Below are positions 18,918-26,893 of a stretch of DNA of 64,000 nucleotides, piece by piece. The notes beneath the pieces are model-generated. The model saw only the letters and a list, made by a program, of their open reading frames with translations. It had not been told where the DNA came from and did no database searches. The position numbers and the translations under genes are program-made. The stretch is from positions 248,001-312,000 of the forward strand of contig NC_017025.1 in assembly GCF_000455605.1 (NCBI RefSeq), in the 5' to 3' direction. This DNA is from Flavobacterium indicum GPTSA100-9 = DSM 17447. GTDB taxonomy: Bacteria; Bacteroidota; Bacteroidia; Flavobacteriales; Flavobacteriaceae. The first letter of the stretch is position 1. Each line of letters opens with the position of its first letter.

Positions 18918-21900
18918 ATGAAAATTGTAGACATATCAATTAAAAGACCTTCTGTGGTTATCGTATTATTTACGATACTTTTATTAGGCGGTTTGTATAG
19001 TTATAAACAGTTGAGTTATGAATTAATTCCAAAATTCGAAGTTAATGTAGTAACCGTTTCAACTGTTTATCCAGGTGCTTCTCCAAATGAAGTAGAAAAT
19101 ACTGTTACAAAGAAAATTGAAGATGCGGTTTCGACTATGGAAAATATTAAAAAACTAGAGTCGAAATCTTATGAAAGTTTATCTGTTGTTATGATCACCT
19201 TAACGGCTGATGCAAATGCAGATTATGCTTTAAATGATGCTCAACGTAAAATTAATGCGGTTTTAAAAGATTTGCCTGAAGATGTTGATCCGCCTTCATT
19301 GAGTAAGTTTTCATTGAGTGATTTTCCAATCATGACAATTGGAGCTACTGCTCAAATGGATGAAGTAGAATTTTACGACTTGTTAGATAAGAAAATACAA
19401 CCTATTATTTCTCGTGTTGCTGGTGTAGCACAAGTAAACCTAATTGGAGGTCAAGAAAGAGAAATTAAAGTGAGCTTAGATGCTGTTAAATTACAAGGAT
19501 TTGGATTGTCAGTTCCTCAAGTACAGCAAGCAGTATTGTCTTCTAATTTAGATTTTCCTACCGGTAATATAAAAACAAGAGAAAATAGTACTACTATTCG
19601 TTTGTCTGGAAAATATAAAACGGTGGAAGAATTAAGAAACTTGGTTGTTGCTTCACAAAATGGGGCTCAAATAAGGTTAGGTGATGTAGCAGATGTACAA
19701 GATGCTCAAAAAGATGTAACTAAGATTTCAAGAATTAATCAAAAAAGTTCAATCTTATTGCAAGTAATTAAACAATCCGATGCGAATGCTGTTGAAGTAA
19801 GTAAAAAAGTAAAAGAAGCTATCGCAAAAATTGAGAAGGATTATGTAAAATCTAATTTAAAATTAAAGGTAGCAAACGACAGTAGTGAGTTTACTTTAAC
19901 TGCTGCTGATTCCGTAATTCACGATTTGTTTTTAGCGGTTATCTTGGTGGCTTTTGTAATGCTATTCTTCTTACACAGTTTAAGAAATGCGCTTATAGTA
20001 ATGGTTTCTATCCCAGCATCGTTGATTGCAACATTTATTGGTATTTCATTAATGGGATATACATTAAACTTAATGAGTTTATTAGGACTTTCATTGGTTG
20101 TTGGTATTTTGGTTGATGATGCCATTGTGGTGCTAGAAAACATACACCGTCACATGGAAATGGGTAAAAACAAAGTGCGTGCGGCTTATGATGGTGCAGC
20201 TGAAATTGGATTTACTGTAACAGCTATTACTTTAGTAATTGTTGTGGTATTCTTGCCTATTGCAATGAGTACAGGTTTGGTTTCTAATATTATTACACAA
20301 TTCTGTGTAACAGTAGTAATTGCAACCTTGTTGTCGTTATTAGCATCATTTACAATTGTTCCTTGGTTGTTTTCTAGATTTGGAAAATTAGAACACTTGA
20401 ATAGAGAGTCTATTTTTGGAAAAATTATTATTGGTTTTGAAAGTTATTTAGAGCAATTTACACACAAAGTGTCTGATGTTTTAAAATGGTCGTTAAACCA
20501 TAAAAAAACAACGTTAGCTATTATGTTAGTTGCTTTTTTTGGTTCTACAATTGGATTGTTAGGTGGTGGATTTATTGGGGGTGAATTCTTTGCTCAAACT
20601 GATAAAGGAGAGTTCTTAGTTCAAATTGAAATGCCTAAAGATGTTTCAGTTGAACAAACGAATTTTATGACACAAAAAGCAGAAGCGTTTTTAAGGAAAG
20701 ATAAAAATGTTGTGGATTTAATTACAACTGTAGGACAAACCAGTGAAGGAATGGGAGCTACAACTTCAACAGCATATAAAGCAGAAATTTTAGTTTCCTT
20801 AGTAGAAAAATCAAAACGTAATGATGATTCATTTATTTATGCAGCAAAAATAAAACGTGAGTTGCAAAAGGTGTTGGTTGGTGCAAAAGTAAAAACAGTT
20901 CCAATGGGATTACTTGGTGCAAATGAGGCTCCAATTGTATTGACGGTTACAGGTTCTAATCTTGATGATGTAATGGCATTTGCGCAAAAAGCTGCTGCTG
21001 AATTGAAAAAAATTCCGGGTTCTACGGAAATTAAATTGACTTCAGAAGCTGGAAATCCAGAAATTAAAGTTCAAGTTGATAGAGATAAAATGGCTGCATT
21101 AGGTCTGAATTTACAAACCGTTGGTTTAACAATGCAAACAGCATTTAACGGAAATACCGATGGTAAATTTAGAGCAGGTCAGTATGAGTATGATATCAAC
21201 ATCCGTTTCAATGAAAATGATCGTTCTAATATTAAAGATGTAAATAATTTAATATTTACAAATAATATGGGACAACAAGTGAAATTGTCACAATTTGCAG
21301 AGGTAATTGAAAGTTCAGGCCCAAGTATGTTGGAACGTAGAGATAAAAGTACTTCGGTTACTGTACAAGCACAATCCGTTGGTCGTCCATCAGGAACTGT
21401 AGCAACAGAATGGGAAGCTGTGTTCTCTAAAATGGAACGTCCTGCTGGTGTTAACTATGTTTGGGGAGGTGATATGGAAAACCAAACAGAAGGATTTGGT
21501 ACTTTGGGAGTAGCATTGTTAGCTGCAATTATCTTAGTATATTTAGTAATGGTTGCTTTATACGACGATTTTGTTACGCCTTTTGTAGTGTTGTTCTCAA
21601 TTCCGTTATCTTTTATTGGTGCCTTATTTGCATTGGCTTTAACAGATAATTCATTAAATATCTTTACTATTTTAGGTATTATTATGTTGATTGGATTAGT
21701 AACTAAAAATGCTATTTTACTAGTAGACTTCGCTAATCATAGAAAAGCAGAAGGTGAAACTACTTTTAATGCGTTGATACAAGCCAATCATGCTCGTTTA
21801 AGACCGATCTTAATGACTACAATTGCTATGGTGATTGGTATGATTCCAATTGCATTGGCTAAAGGTGCAGCAGCAGAAATGAATAATGGTTTAGCTTGGG

Positions 21901-22091
21901 TAATTATTGGAGGTTTAATTTCATCTTTATTCTTAACCTTAGTGGTGGTACCTGTGGTATATGCTATTTTTGATAGTCTAAAAAGAAGATTTGGAAAGGC
22001 TGAAAAAGTAAACTATAGTGAATTAATGGTTGCTAACTATGAACACAAAGAATTAAGTGAAGATGGTTTCACCCCAAAACACGAATTATAA
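18918..22091 (+). CDS. RND multidrug efflux pump, inner-membrane subunit (AcrB/HAE1 type)
   Basis: A 1057-residue proton-driven pump with the duplicated RND layout: one helix, a large periplasmic loop, then six helices, twice. VVGILVDDAIVVLENIHRHME contains the two Asp residues of the proton relay in helix 4, and LIGLVTKNAILLVDFAN is the matching block in the second half. Length fits the family. The final 40 residues are cytoplasmic. The three-gene pump with an upstream TetR regulator suggests inducible export of a toxic compound. A strong terminator follows. Confidence 0.95.
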   Translation: MKIVDISIKRPSVVIVLFTILLLGGLYSYKQLSYELIPKFEVNVVTVSTVYPGASPNEVENTVTKKIEDAVSTMENIKKLESKSYESLSVVMITLTADANADYALNDAQRKINAVLKDLPEDVDPPSLSKFSLSDFPIMTIGATAQMDEVEFYDLLDKKIQPIISRVAGVAQVNLIGGQEREIKVSLDAVKLQGFGLSVPQVQQAVLSSNLDFPTGNIKTRENSTTIRLSGKYKTVEELRNLVVASQNGAQIRLGDVADVQDAQKDVTKISRINQKSSILLQVIKQSDANAVEVSKKVKEAIAKIEKDYVKSNLKLKVANDSSEFTLTAADSVIHDLFLAVILVAFVMLFFLHSLRNALIVMVSIPASLIATFIGISLMGYTLNLMSLLGLSLVVGILVDDAIVVLENIHRHMEMGKNKVRAAYDGAAEIGFTVTAITLVIVVVFLPIAMSTGLVSNIITQFCVTVVIATLLSLLASFTIVPWLFSRFGKLEHLNRESIFGKIIIGFESYLEQFTHKVSDVLKWSLNHKKTTLAIMLVAFFGSTIGLLGGGFIGGEFFAQTDKGEFLVQIEMPKDVSVEQTNFMTQKAEAFLRKDKNVVDLITTVGQTSEGMGATTSTAYKAEILVSLVEKSKRNDDSFIYAAKIKRELQKVLVGAKVKTVPMGLLGANEAPIVLTVTGSNLDDVMAFAQKAAAELKKIPGSTEIKLTSEAGNPEIKVQVDRDKMAALGLNLQTVGLTMQTAFNGNTDGKFRAGQYEYDINIRFNENDRSNIKDVNNLIFTNNMGQQVKLSQFAEVIESSGPSMLERRDKSTSVTVQAQSVGRPSGTVATEWEAVFSKMERPAGVNYVWGGDMENQTEGFGTLGVALLAAIILVYLVMVALYDDFVTPFVVLFSIPLSFIGALFALALTDNSLNIFTILGIIMLIGLVTKNAILLVDFANHRKAEGETTFNALIQANHARLRPILMTTIAMVIGMIPIALAKGAAAEMNNGLAWVIIGGLISSLFLTLVVVPVVYAIFDSLKRRFGKAEKVNYSELMVANYEHKELSEDGFTPKHEL

Positions 22092-22104
22092 AATAGTATA
22101 TATT

Positions 22105-22138
22105 AAAAAAAGCTGCTTCAAGTGAAGCAGCTTTTTTT
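22105..22138 (+). terminator. Terminator of the efflux operon
   Basis: AAAAAAAGCTGCTTCA pairs with TGAAGCAGCTTTTTTT across a very small loop, 14 bases past the RND stop codon. Confidence 0.85.
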
Positions 22139-22185
22139 GTTTTAGATAATTAATACGTTGTAAAAAAGAGTATTAAATTTTTTAT

Positions 22186-22557
22186 TTATTTTTTTAATAA
22201 ATCTCTAATTTCAGCTAATAATTGTTCTTGCGTTGGTCCAGCTGGCGCGGCAGGAGCAGGTTCTTCTTTCTTTTTCATTGAATTTAATCCTTTAACCATT
22301 AAGAAAATTACAAAGGCAATTACCAAAAAGCTAATAATAGCAGCTAAAAATTTACCATATAAAATTCCACCATCTGTTTTTAAACCCGCTAAATCTTCAA
22401 CTTGTGCCGCTTTTAAAGCTGGATTTAATAAAGCTGGAGTGATAACATCAGAAACTAATGAAGTAACAATGGCACTAAATGCACCACCAATGATAACCCC
22501 TACGGCAAGATCCATAACATTGCCTTTTGCAATAAAATCTTTAAATTCTTTTAACAT
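22186..22557 (-). CDS. mscL: Large-conductance mechanosensitive channel
   Basis: A 123-residue channel subunit. MLKEFKDFIAKGNVMDLAVGVIIGGAFSAIV is the highly conserved N-terminal helix and first membrane segment with the gate. A second membrane segment (FLAAIISFLVIAFVIFLMVKG) and a cytoplasmic helical bundle (TQEQLLAEIRDLLKK) follow. It forms a homopentamer in the inner membrane that opens on osmotic downshock. Confidence 0.97.
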   Translation of the reverse strand: MLKEFKDFIAKGNVMDLAVGVIIGGAFSAIVTSLVSDVITPALLNPALKAAQVEDLAGLKTDGGILYGKFLAAIISFLVIAFVIFLMVKGLNSMKKKEEPAPAAPAGPTQEQLLAEIRDLLKK

Positions 22558-22614
22558 AAATTAATTGTTTAATTAGTTTGGTAAATCGAAGTTATGAAAA
22601 TTTTAACAATATTT

Positions 22615-25059
22615 TTAATTTTTATAAAAAATTCTTTTAACTCTTTGTGAAATACTAGTTAAGATTTCGTAAGGTATGGTTTGTAAAACTTCTGCCATTT
22701 CAACTACCGTTGGAGAATTACCAAATATAATTACTTCATCTAACTCACTACAAGGTATGTTTGTCACGTCTACCATTAACATGTCCATGCAAACATTGCC
22801 TAAAATCCTCGCTTTTTGATTGTGAATTGTTACATAACCTTTTTCATTTCCCCATGCTCTTCTTATGCCGTCAGCATAACCAATAGGAACTGTTGCAACT
22901 CGAATAGGTTGAGTAACCATAAATTTTCTGCTGTAACCTATGCTTTCTTCTGGAGCCACCGCTCTAATTTGAAGTATTATACTTTTTAAGGTGCTTACTT
23001 GTTGTAACTGTTTGTTCTCTTCTTCAGAATTTCCAACCCCATACAATCCAATGCCTAATCGAACCATATCTAATTGATATTTACTATAGTTAAATATTCC
23101 AGAAGTGTTTAATATATGTTCAATTGGTTTAATTTCTAGTTTTTCTTTTAATTCTTTAGCAAAATTATGATATCGTTCTACTTGCAGCTCTGTAAAAGAA
23201 GTATATTCTAAAGCGTCACTTGCGGCTAAGTGTGTGAAAATGCTAGTGACCTCTATTAAATTGTTTTGACGTAATAAATTTACTAAATCTTTTATGTCTT
23301 TATATTCAAATCCTTGTCTGTGCATCCCCGTATCAATTTTGATATGAATAGGGTATTTGCTTACGTTTTTTTCTTTGCAAACTTTTAAAAAAGCTTCTAA
23401 AGCACTTATCGAATAGATTTCCGGTTCTAAATTATAGGCAATCATGGTATGAAAACTACTCGTTTCCGGATTCATAATCATAATTGGCATTGTAATTCCT
23501 GCTTTTCTTAAGTCAACACCTTCATCTGCAAAAGCAACACCAAGGTAATTGACTTTTAAAAATTCTAAATGTTTGGCTAACTCATACCCTCCGTTGCCAT
23601 AACCAAAGGCTTTTACCATTACCATTACTTTGGTTTCTGGTTTAAGTTTTGATTTGTAAAAATTGAGGTTATAAGTAATGGCATCGAGATTAATTTCTAA
23701 TATCGTTTCGTGTTTTTTCTCCTCTAAAAGAACTACAATTTCATCAAAATGAAAGCTACGTGCACCTTTAACTAAAATGGTTTCATTTTGAAATGATTGG
23801 GTGTTAAATTGTTGTAAAAAAGCTTGGGTAGTGGGAAAAGATATTACATTAGGTAAATGCTCTAAATGTTTGCCAATGGTTTCTCCAATGGTAATAATTC
23901 GATCGATCTTGTTGTTTTGAAGTGCTTTTGTCACATTTTGATACAATTGATCAACCGCTAAGCCACTCTGAAAAATATCAGATAAAATGATGGTTTTTTT
24001 ATCATGTAATTTTTGTTGGTCTAAAAAGTCTAACGCTATCTTTAACGATTGATAATCACTAGAAAAACTGTCGTCAATCAGTAAGCAATTGTTAATGCCT
24101 TTTTTGGCTTGTAATCGTATTTCAACAGCATATAAATTAGCAACTCGTTCTTTTATAGTGGCGTTATCTACTTTCAAGTAAGCTAAAGTTGCAATACAGG
24201 TTAAAGCATTTTCAATTGATATGTCATCTAAAAAAGGTAGGGTAACAACTATTTTTTCGGTATGTAATTGGAGTTCTAAAGTTGTTTTTTGATTGTTTTT
24301 AACTTTGGAAATCACAAAAATATCTGCGGCAGGATTATCAAAACTCCACGTAAAGCTAGGGACAGAAAGGTGTTTTTCTATGAAATCATTTTTTTCTAAA
24401 ATAACAACTTTGCAATGTATAAATAATTGGGTTTTTTCTTTAACTTTTTCTTCAATAGTCGTGAATCCTTCGTTATGGGCATCACCTAAATGAGTGAAAA
24501 TTCCAATAGTAGGTTGGATTATTTTTTCCAATAGTAACATTTCATTGCGTTGTGAAATGCCTGCTTCAAAAATTCCTAAATTGTGTTTTTCATTAATTCC
24601 AAATATGGATAAAGGAACACCAACTTGCGAATTAAAACTTTTTGGACTTCTAACAATAAAGTAATCCGGACTCAATAAAAAATTCAACCATTCTTTTACA
24701 ATGGTTTTTCCATTACTTCCAGTAATAGCAATGGTTTCTAATTCTTGAAATTCAGCTTTATATTTTTGGGCTAATTTTTGTAATGCTTCAGTGGTGTTAT
24801 TAACCACACAAAAATGTGCTTTGTCTTTAACTTCTGAAGGAATGTATTCAACTACAAAATATTCAACGCCTTTTTGAATTAATCCTTCTATATATTGATG
24901 CGCATCGTGATTGTGTCCTTTTAAACAGAAAAACAAAGTAGAATTCCCGTTTTGTAACGAACGACTGTCTATAGAAATGTGGTCTATATTTTCAACATTT
25001 GTAAAACCTAAAGTTTTAACAATATTACTAATAGCTTTATTCAACTTTTTTTTAAACAA
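22615..25059 (-). CDS. murF-alr: Bifunctional UDP-N-acetylmuramoyl-tripeptide:D-Ala-D-Ala ligase / alanine racemase
   Basis: An 814-residue fusion typical of Bacteroidetes. Residues 1-440 are MurF (ISIDSRSLQNG at the N terminus, ATP loop ITGSNGKT), which adds D-Ala-D-Ala to the murein precursor. Residues 450-814 are alanine racemase (VMVKAFGYGNGGYELAKHL holds the PLP lysine; RLGIGLYGVG and the later catalytic-Tyr region SIGYSRKFM follow). It therefore makes D-Ala and incorporates it. There is no in-frame ATG at the 5' end: the frame can start at TTG 25059 or TTG 25044, and a promoter box overlaps the first of these, which favours the second. Product and frame are certain; the start is not. 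Confidence 0.93.
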   Translation of the reverse strand: MFKKKLNKAISNIVKTLGFTNVENIDHISIDSRSLQNGNSTLFFCLKGHNHDAHQYIEGLIQKGVEYFVVEYIPSEVKDKAHFCVVNNTTEALQKLAQKYKAEFQELETIAITGSNGKTIVKEWLNFLLSPDYFIVRSPKSFNSQVGVPLSIFGINEKHNLGIFEAGISQRNEMLLLEKIIQPTIGIFTHLGDAHNEGFTTIEEKVKEKTQLFIHCKVVILEKNDFIEKHLSVPSFTWSFDNPAADIFVISKVKNNQKTTLELQLHTEKIVVTLPFLDDISIENALTCIATLAYLKVDNATIKERVANLYAVEIRLQAKKGINNCLLIDDSFSSDYQSLKIALDFLDQQKLHDKKTIILSDIFQSGLAVDQLYQNVTKALQNNKIDRIITIGETIGKHLEHLPNVISFPTTQAFLQQFNTQSFQNETILVKGARSFHFDEIVVLLEEKKHETILEINLDAITYNLNFYKSKLKPETKVMVMVKAFGYGNGGYELAKHLEFLKVNYLGVAFADEGVDLRKAGITMPIMIMNPETSSFHTMIAYNLEPEIYSISALEAFLKVCKEKNVSKYPIHIKIDTGMHRQGFEYKDIKDLVNLLRQNNLIEVTSIFTHLAASDALEYTSFTELQVERYHNFAKELKEKLEIKPIEHILNTSGIFNYSKYQLDMVRLGIGLYGVGNSEEENKQLQQVSTLKSIILQIRAVAPEESIGYSRKFMVTQPIRVATVPIGYADGIRRAWGNEKGYVTIHNQKARILGNVCMDMLMVDVTNIPCSELDEVIIFGNSPTVVEMAEVLQTIPYEILTSISQRVKRIFYKN

Positions 25060-25087
25060 ATGTAATGATATTATGCAAGTAATGCAA
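25057..25087 (-). promoter_or_regulatory. Promoter of murF-alr, overlapping its longest possible start
   Basis: On the minus strand TTG (complement of 25085-25087) is followed after 20 bases by TACATTTG (25064-25057), a full match. The 3' end of the box is itself the TTG at 25059. Transcription would start a few bases on, leaving a very short leader before the TTG at 25044. Confidence 0.5.
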
Positions 25088-25444
25088 TTAACACAATTTT
25101 ATCAGTATAACCCCTGAATTCAGTTGATGTAGCTTTTTTTTGATTAAATATCTTTGCTAAGCCTTTAAAAGGTAGTTAAAAAACTACAAAGGTAGAAATA
25201 CAAATATTTTAGAGAATATAAAAATTGATAAATGGATACTACTATTAACTTTTAATGATTTTAATGGTTAAGGTAAACAGAATTATTGATCCAAAGATTT
25301 GATTATGATAATTAAAATTGGTTGTTAATAGATTTCATAGTAAATAATTATATGATTTAATAAATAAAAAATACTTGCGCAAGTGAATCAGAGTCCTAAC
25401 TGATTTAAAATGTTTAGGAGACAATTAAAATTAAATTAAATAAA
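25088..25444. other. Intergenic leader region of the peptide/lipid cluster
   Basis: No credible gene. It contains a plus-strand promoter-like pair (TTG 25124-25126, then TATCTTTG 25149-25156 after 22 bases), a perfect 12-base palindrome ACTTGCGCAAGT at 25373-25384, and a short inverted repeat (ATCAG/CTGAT) just after it. If the promoter is real, the precursor mRNA has an untranslated leader of about 280 bases, long enough for regulation. Confidence 0.5.
25373..25384. promoter_or_regulatory. Perfect palindrome, possible operator
   Basis: ACTTGCGCAAGT is its own reverse complement and stands out as GC-containing sequence in a very AT-rich stretch, 60 bases upstream of the first precursor gene. 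It could bind a dimeric regulator. No regulator gene is encoded in the cluster. Confidence 0.35.
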
Positions 25445-25570
25445 ATGAAAAACATCGAAAAATTAGAGAATGGTTTGTCAATTGTTCAATTAGAAGAAAG
25501 ATTTGAATTAACAGTTGCAGAAGGTGATAGCTCAGTAAGTATTGAAGGACACTACCATGAAGCAAAATAA
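25445..25570 (+). CDS. Candidate RiPP precursor peptide 1 (41 residues)
   Basis: A mini-gene, ATG at 25445, 41 codons: KLENGLSIVQLEERFEL, then TVAEGDSSVSIEGHYHEAK. The first part matches precursor 2 almost residue for residue (LE-N/S-GL-S/T-I-x-QLEERFE-L/M), while the C-terminal part diverges. A conserved leader and a variable, Ser/Gly/His-containing core is the pattern of ribosomally made, modified peptides. There is no signal peptide and no Cys. Its 3' end overlaps the second precursor by 14 bases. Family not recognised by name; function is inferred from pattern and neighbours. Confidence 0.7.
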   Translation: MKNIEKLENGLSIVQLEERFELTVAEGDSSVSIEGHYHEAK

Positions 25571-25703
25571 TTTAGAAAGCGGATTAACGATTTCGCAATT
25601 AGAAGAGCGATTTGAAATGGTTGCTGCTTCAGATAGCGATGTGAATATTGATATTCATACTGGTCCAGGTTCAGTGCAAGTAGGTACGCACTTCAATTTT
25701 TAA
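25557..25703 (+). CDS. Candidate RiPP precursor peptide 2 (48 residues)
   Basis: A mini-gene, ATG at 25557 inside the end of precursor 1, so the two are translationally coupled. It has 48 codons: NLESGLTISQLEERFEM, then VAASDSDVNIDIHTGPGSV and QVGTHFNF. The leader-like half is conserved with precursor 1; the tail is 8-10 residues longer, rich in Asp, Gly, Thr and His, with no Cys. Followed by a strong hairpin terminator and then by an M50 protease with a PqqD-like domain, a partner type often found with RiPP precursors. The modification and the cleavage site are unknown. Confidence 0.7.
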   Translation: MKQNNLESGLTISQLEERFEMVAASDSDVNIDIHTGPGSVQVGTHFNF

Positions 25704-25712
25704 ATAATTTTT

Positions 25713-25748
25713 AAAACTTAAGATTAGATTTCTAATCTTAAGTTTTTT
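25713..25748 (+). terminator. Terminator or attenuator between precursor genes and the biosynthetic operon
   Basis: AAAACTTAAGATTAGA (25713-25728) and TCTAATCTTAAGTTTT (25731-25746) are perfect complements, followed by T residues. The stem lies 9 bases after the second precursor and 14 before the protease gene. Partial read-through would give much more precursor than enzyme mRNA. Confidence 0.8.
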
Positions 25749-25762
25749 CAAATCTTAAATTA

Positions 25763-26893
25763 ATGATAAACAATAACTTTCAAATAACTAAAAACAAAGA
25801 AAATCAATTTATATTAGAAATAAATGAAAAGAGTTTTCTAGTTGGAGAAGTTGTTTATATGATTTTGTCGAGAATTAAAAAATCGATATCTGAAGATGAA
25901 ATTGTTGATGATATTAAAGGAATTAAAGGTTATGAAAATTTCACTATTTTAAAATTACATCAGTTTCTAGAAAATGAAATTACACCATTGTTTAATTCAC
26001 AATTGAATGATAGTAAAAATCCAGTAAAAAAAATATTTACAGTAATCAAACCTGAAAAACATCTTAATTATTTTTCATTCTTAATTAAGTTATTTCATTT
26101 GAATTTTTTTTGGACCGCTTTTATTTTTCAATTAGTAATTAGTAGTTTGTTTATTTATAAAAACCTATCTTTTTATAATCAAATGGCAGAATTTAAAATA
26201 GAATGGTTTTTTTCTTTTTTCTTTTTAGTTTTTATTATGCTAATTCATGAATTAGGTCATGTTGTAGCTTCTTTAAAATTTAAAATAATACCAAAGGAAA
26301 TTGGATTTGGCTTCTATTTTATTTATCCTGCGTTATATACAAATCTTACACAAATTTGGAAGCTAAATAAATTTGAAAAAGTTATAGTCAATTTAGGAGG
26401 AATTTATTTTCAATTGTTTATTAATTTGATTTTAATAGGTCTTTTTTATTGGTTAAATGATTATAAAAATCTGTTGTTTTTATTTTTTACAATCAATTTT
26501 GGTATAATCTTATTTAATCTTAATCCCTTTTTTAAGTTTGATGGATATTGGGTTTTTTCGGATGTTTTAAAAATTCCAAATCTTAGAGCTAAAGCAAATG
26601 CATATTTAGTTTCATTAATAAAACTAAATGGTTCAAGAAAAAATGAGATAGTTATAGTGAAAGTTTATGCAGTGTTGTATTTTGTTTTTATGCTATTCAT
26701 TTGGTGTTTAATTACAAAATATATAGTGCTAAATTTTGATATTTTTTTTAAAAGAATAAAAACTTTTCATTCAATAAAGAATAATCTCGATTATCTCTTG
26801 GGATATGTTATAACATTAATTCTAGCTTTTAGGATTGTGTACGGTTTTGTTTTTTCATACTATAAAATTAGAAAGAATGATAAAAGGAATTAA
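25763..26893 (+). CDS. M50 membrane zinc protease with N-terminal PqqD-like domain
   Basis: A 376-residue protein. Residues 1-80 look like a PqqD-type peptide-recognition domain (FLVGEVVYMILSRIKK, then short helices). From about residue 105 there are six or more membrane segments. HELGH at 162-166 supplies two zinc ligands and the catalytic Glu, and NPFFKFDGYW at 254-263 supplies the Asp ligand, so this is a site-2-protease-type intramembrane metalloprotease. Relatives such as YydH of Bacillus process or export ribosomal peptides. Here it probably binds the LEERFE leader and cleaves the precursors. Its end overlaps the next gene by 17 bases. Confidence 0.8.
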   Translation: MINNNFQITKNKENQFILEINEKSFLVGEVVYMILSRIKKSISEDEIVDDIKGIKGYENFTILKLHQFLENEITPLFNSQLNDSKNPVKKIFTVIKPEKHLNYFSFLIKLFHLNFFWTAFIFQLVISSLFIYKNLSFYNQMAEFKIEWFFSFFFLVFIMLIHELGHVVASLKFKIIPKEIGFGFYFIYPALYTNLTQIWKLNKFEKVIVNLGGIYFQLFINLILIGLFYWLNDYKNLLFLFFTINFGIILFNLNPFFKFDGYWVFSDVLKIPNLRAKANAYLVSLIKLNGSRKNEIVIVKVYAVLYFVFMLFIWCLITKYIVLNFDIFFKRIKTFHSIKNNLDYLLGYVITLILAFRIVYGFVFSYYKIRKNDKRN

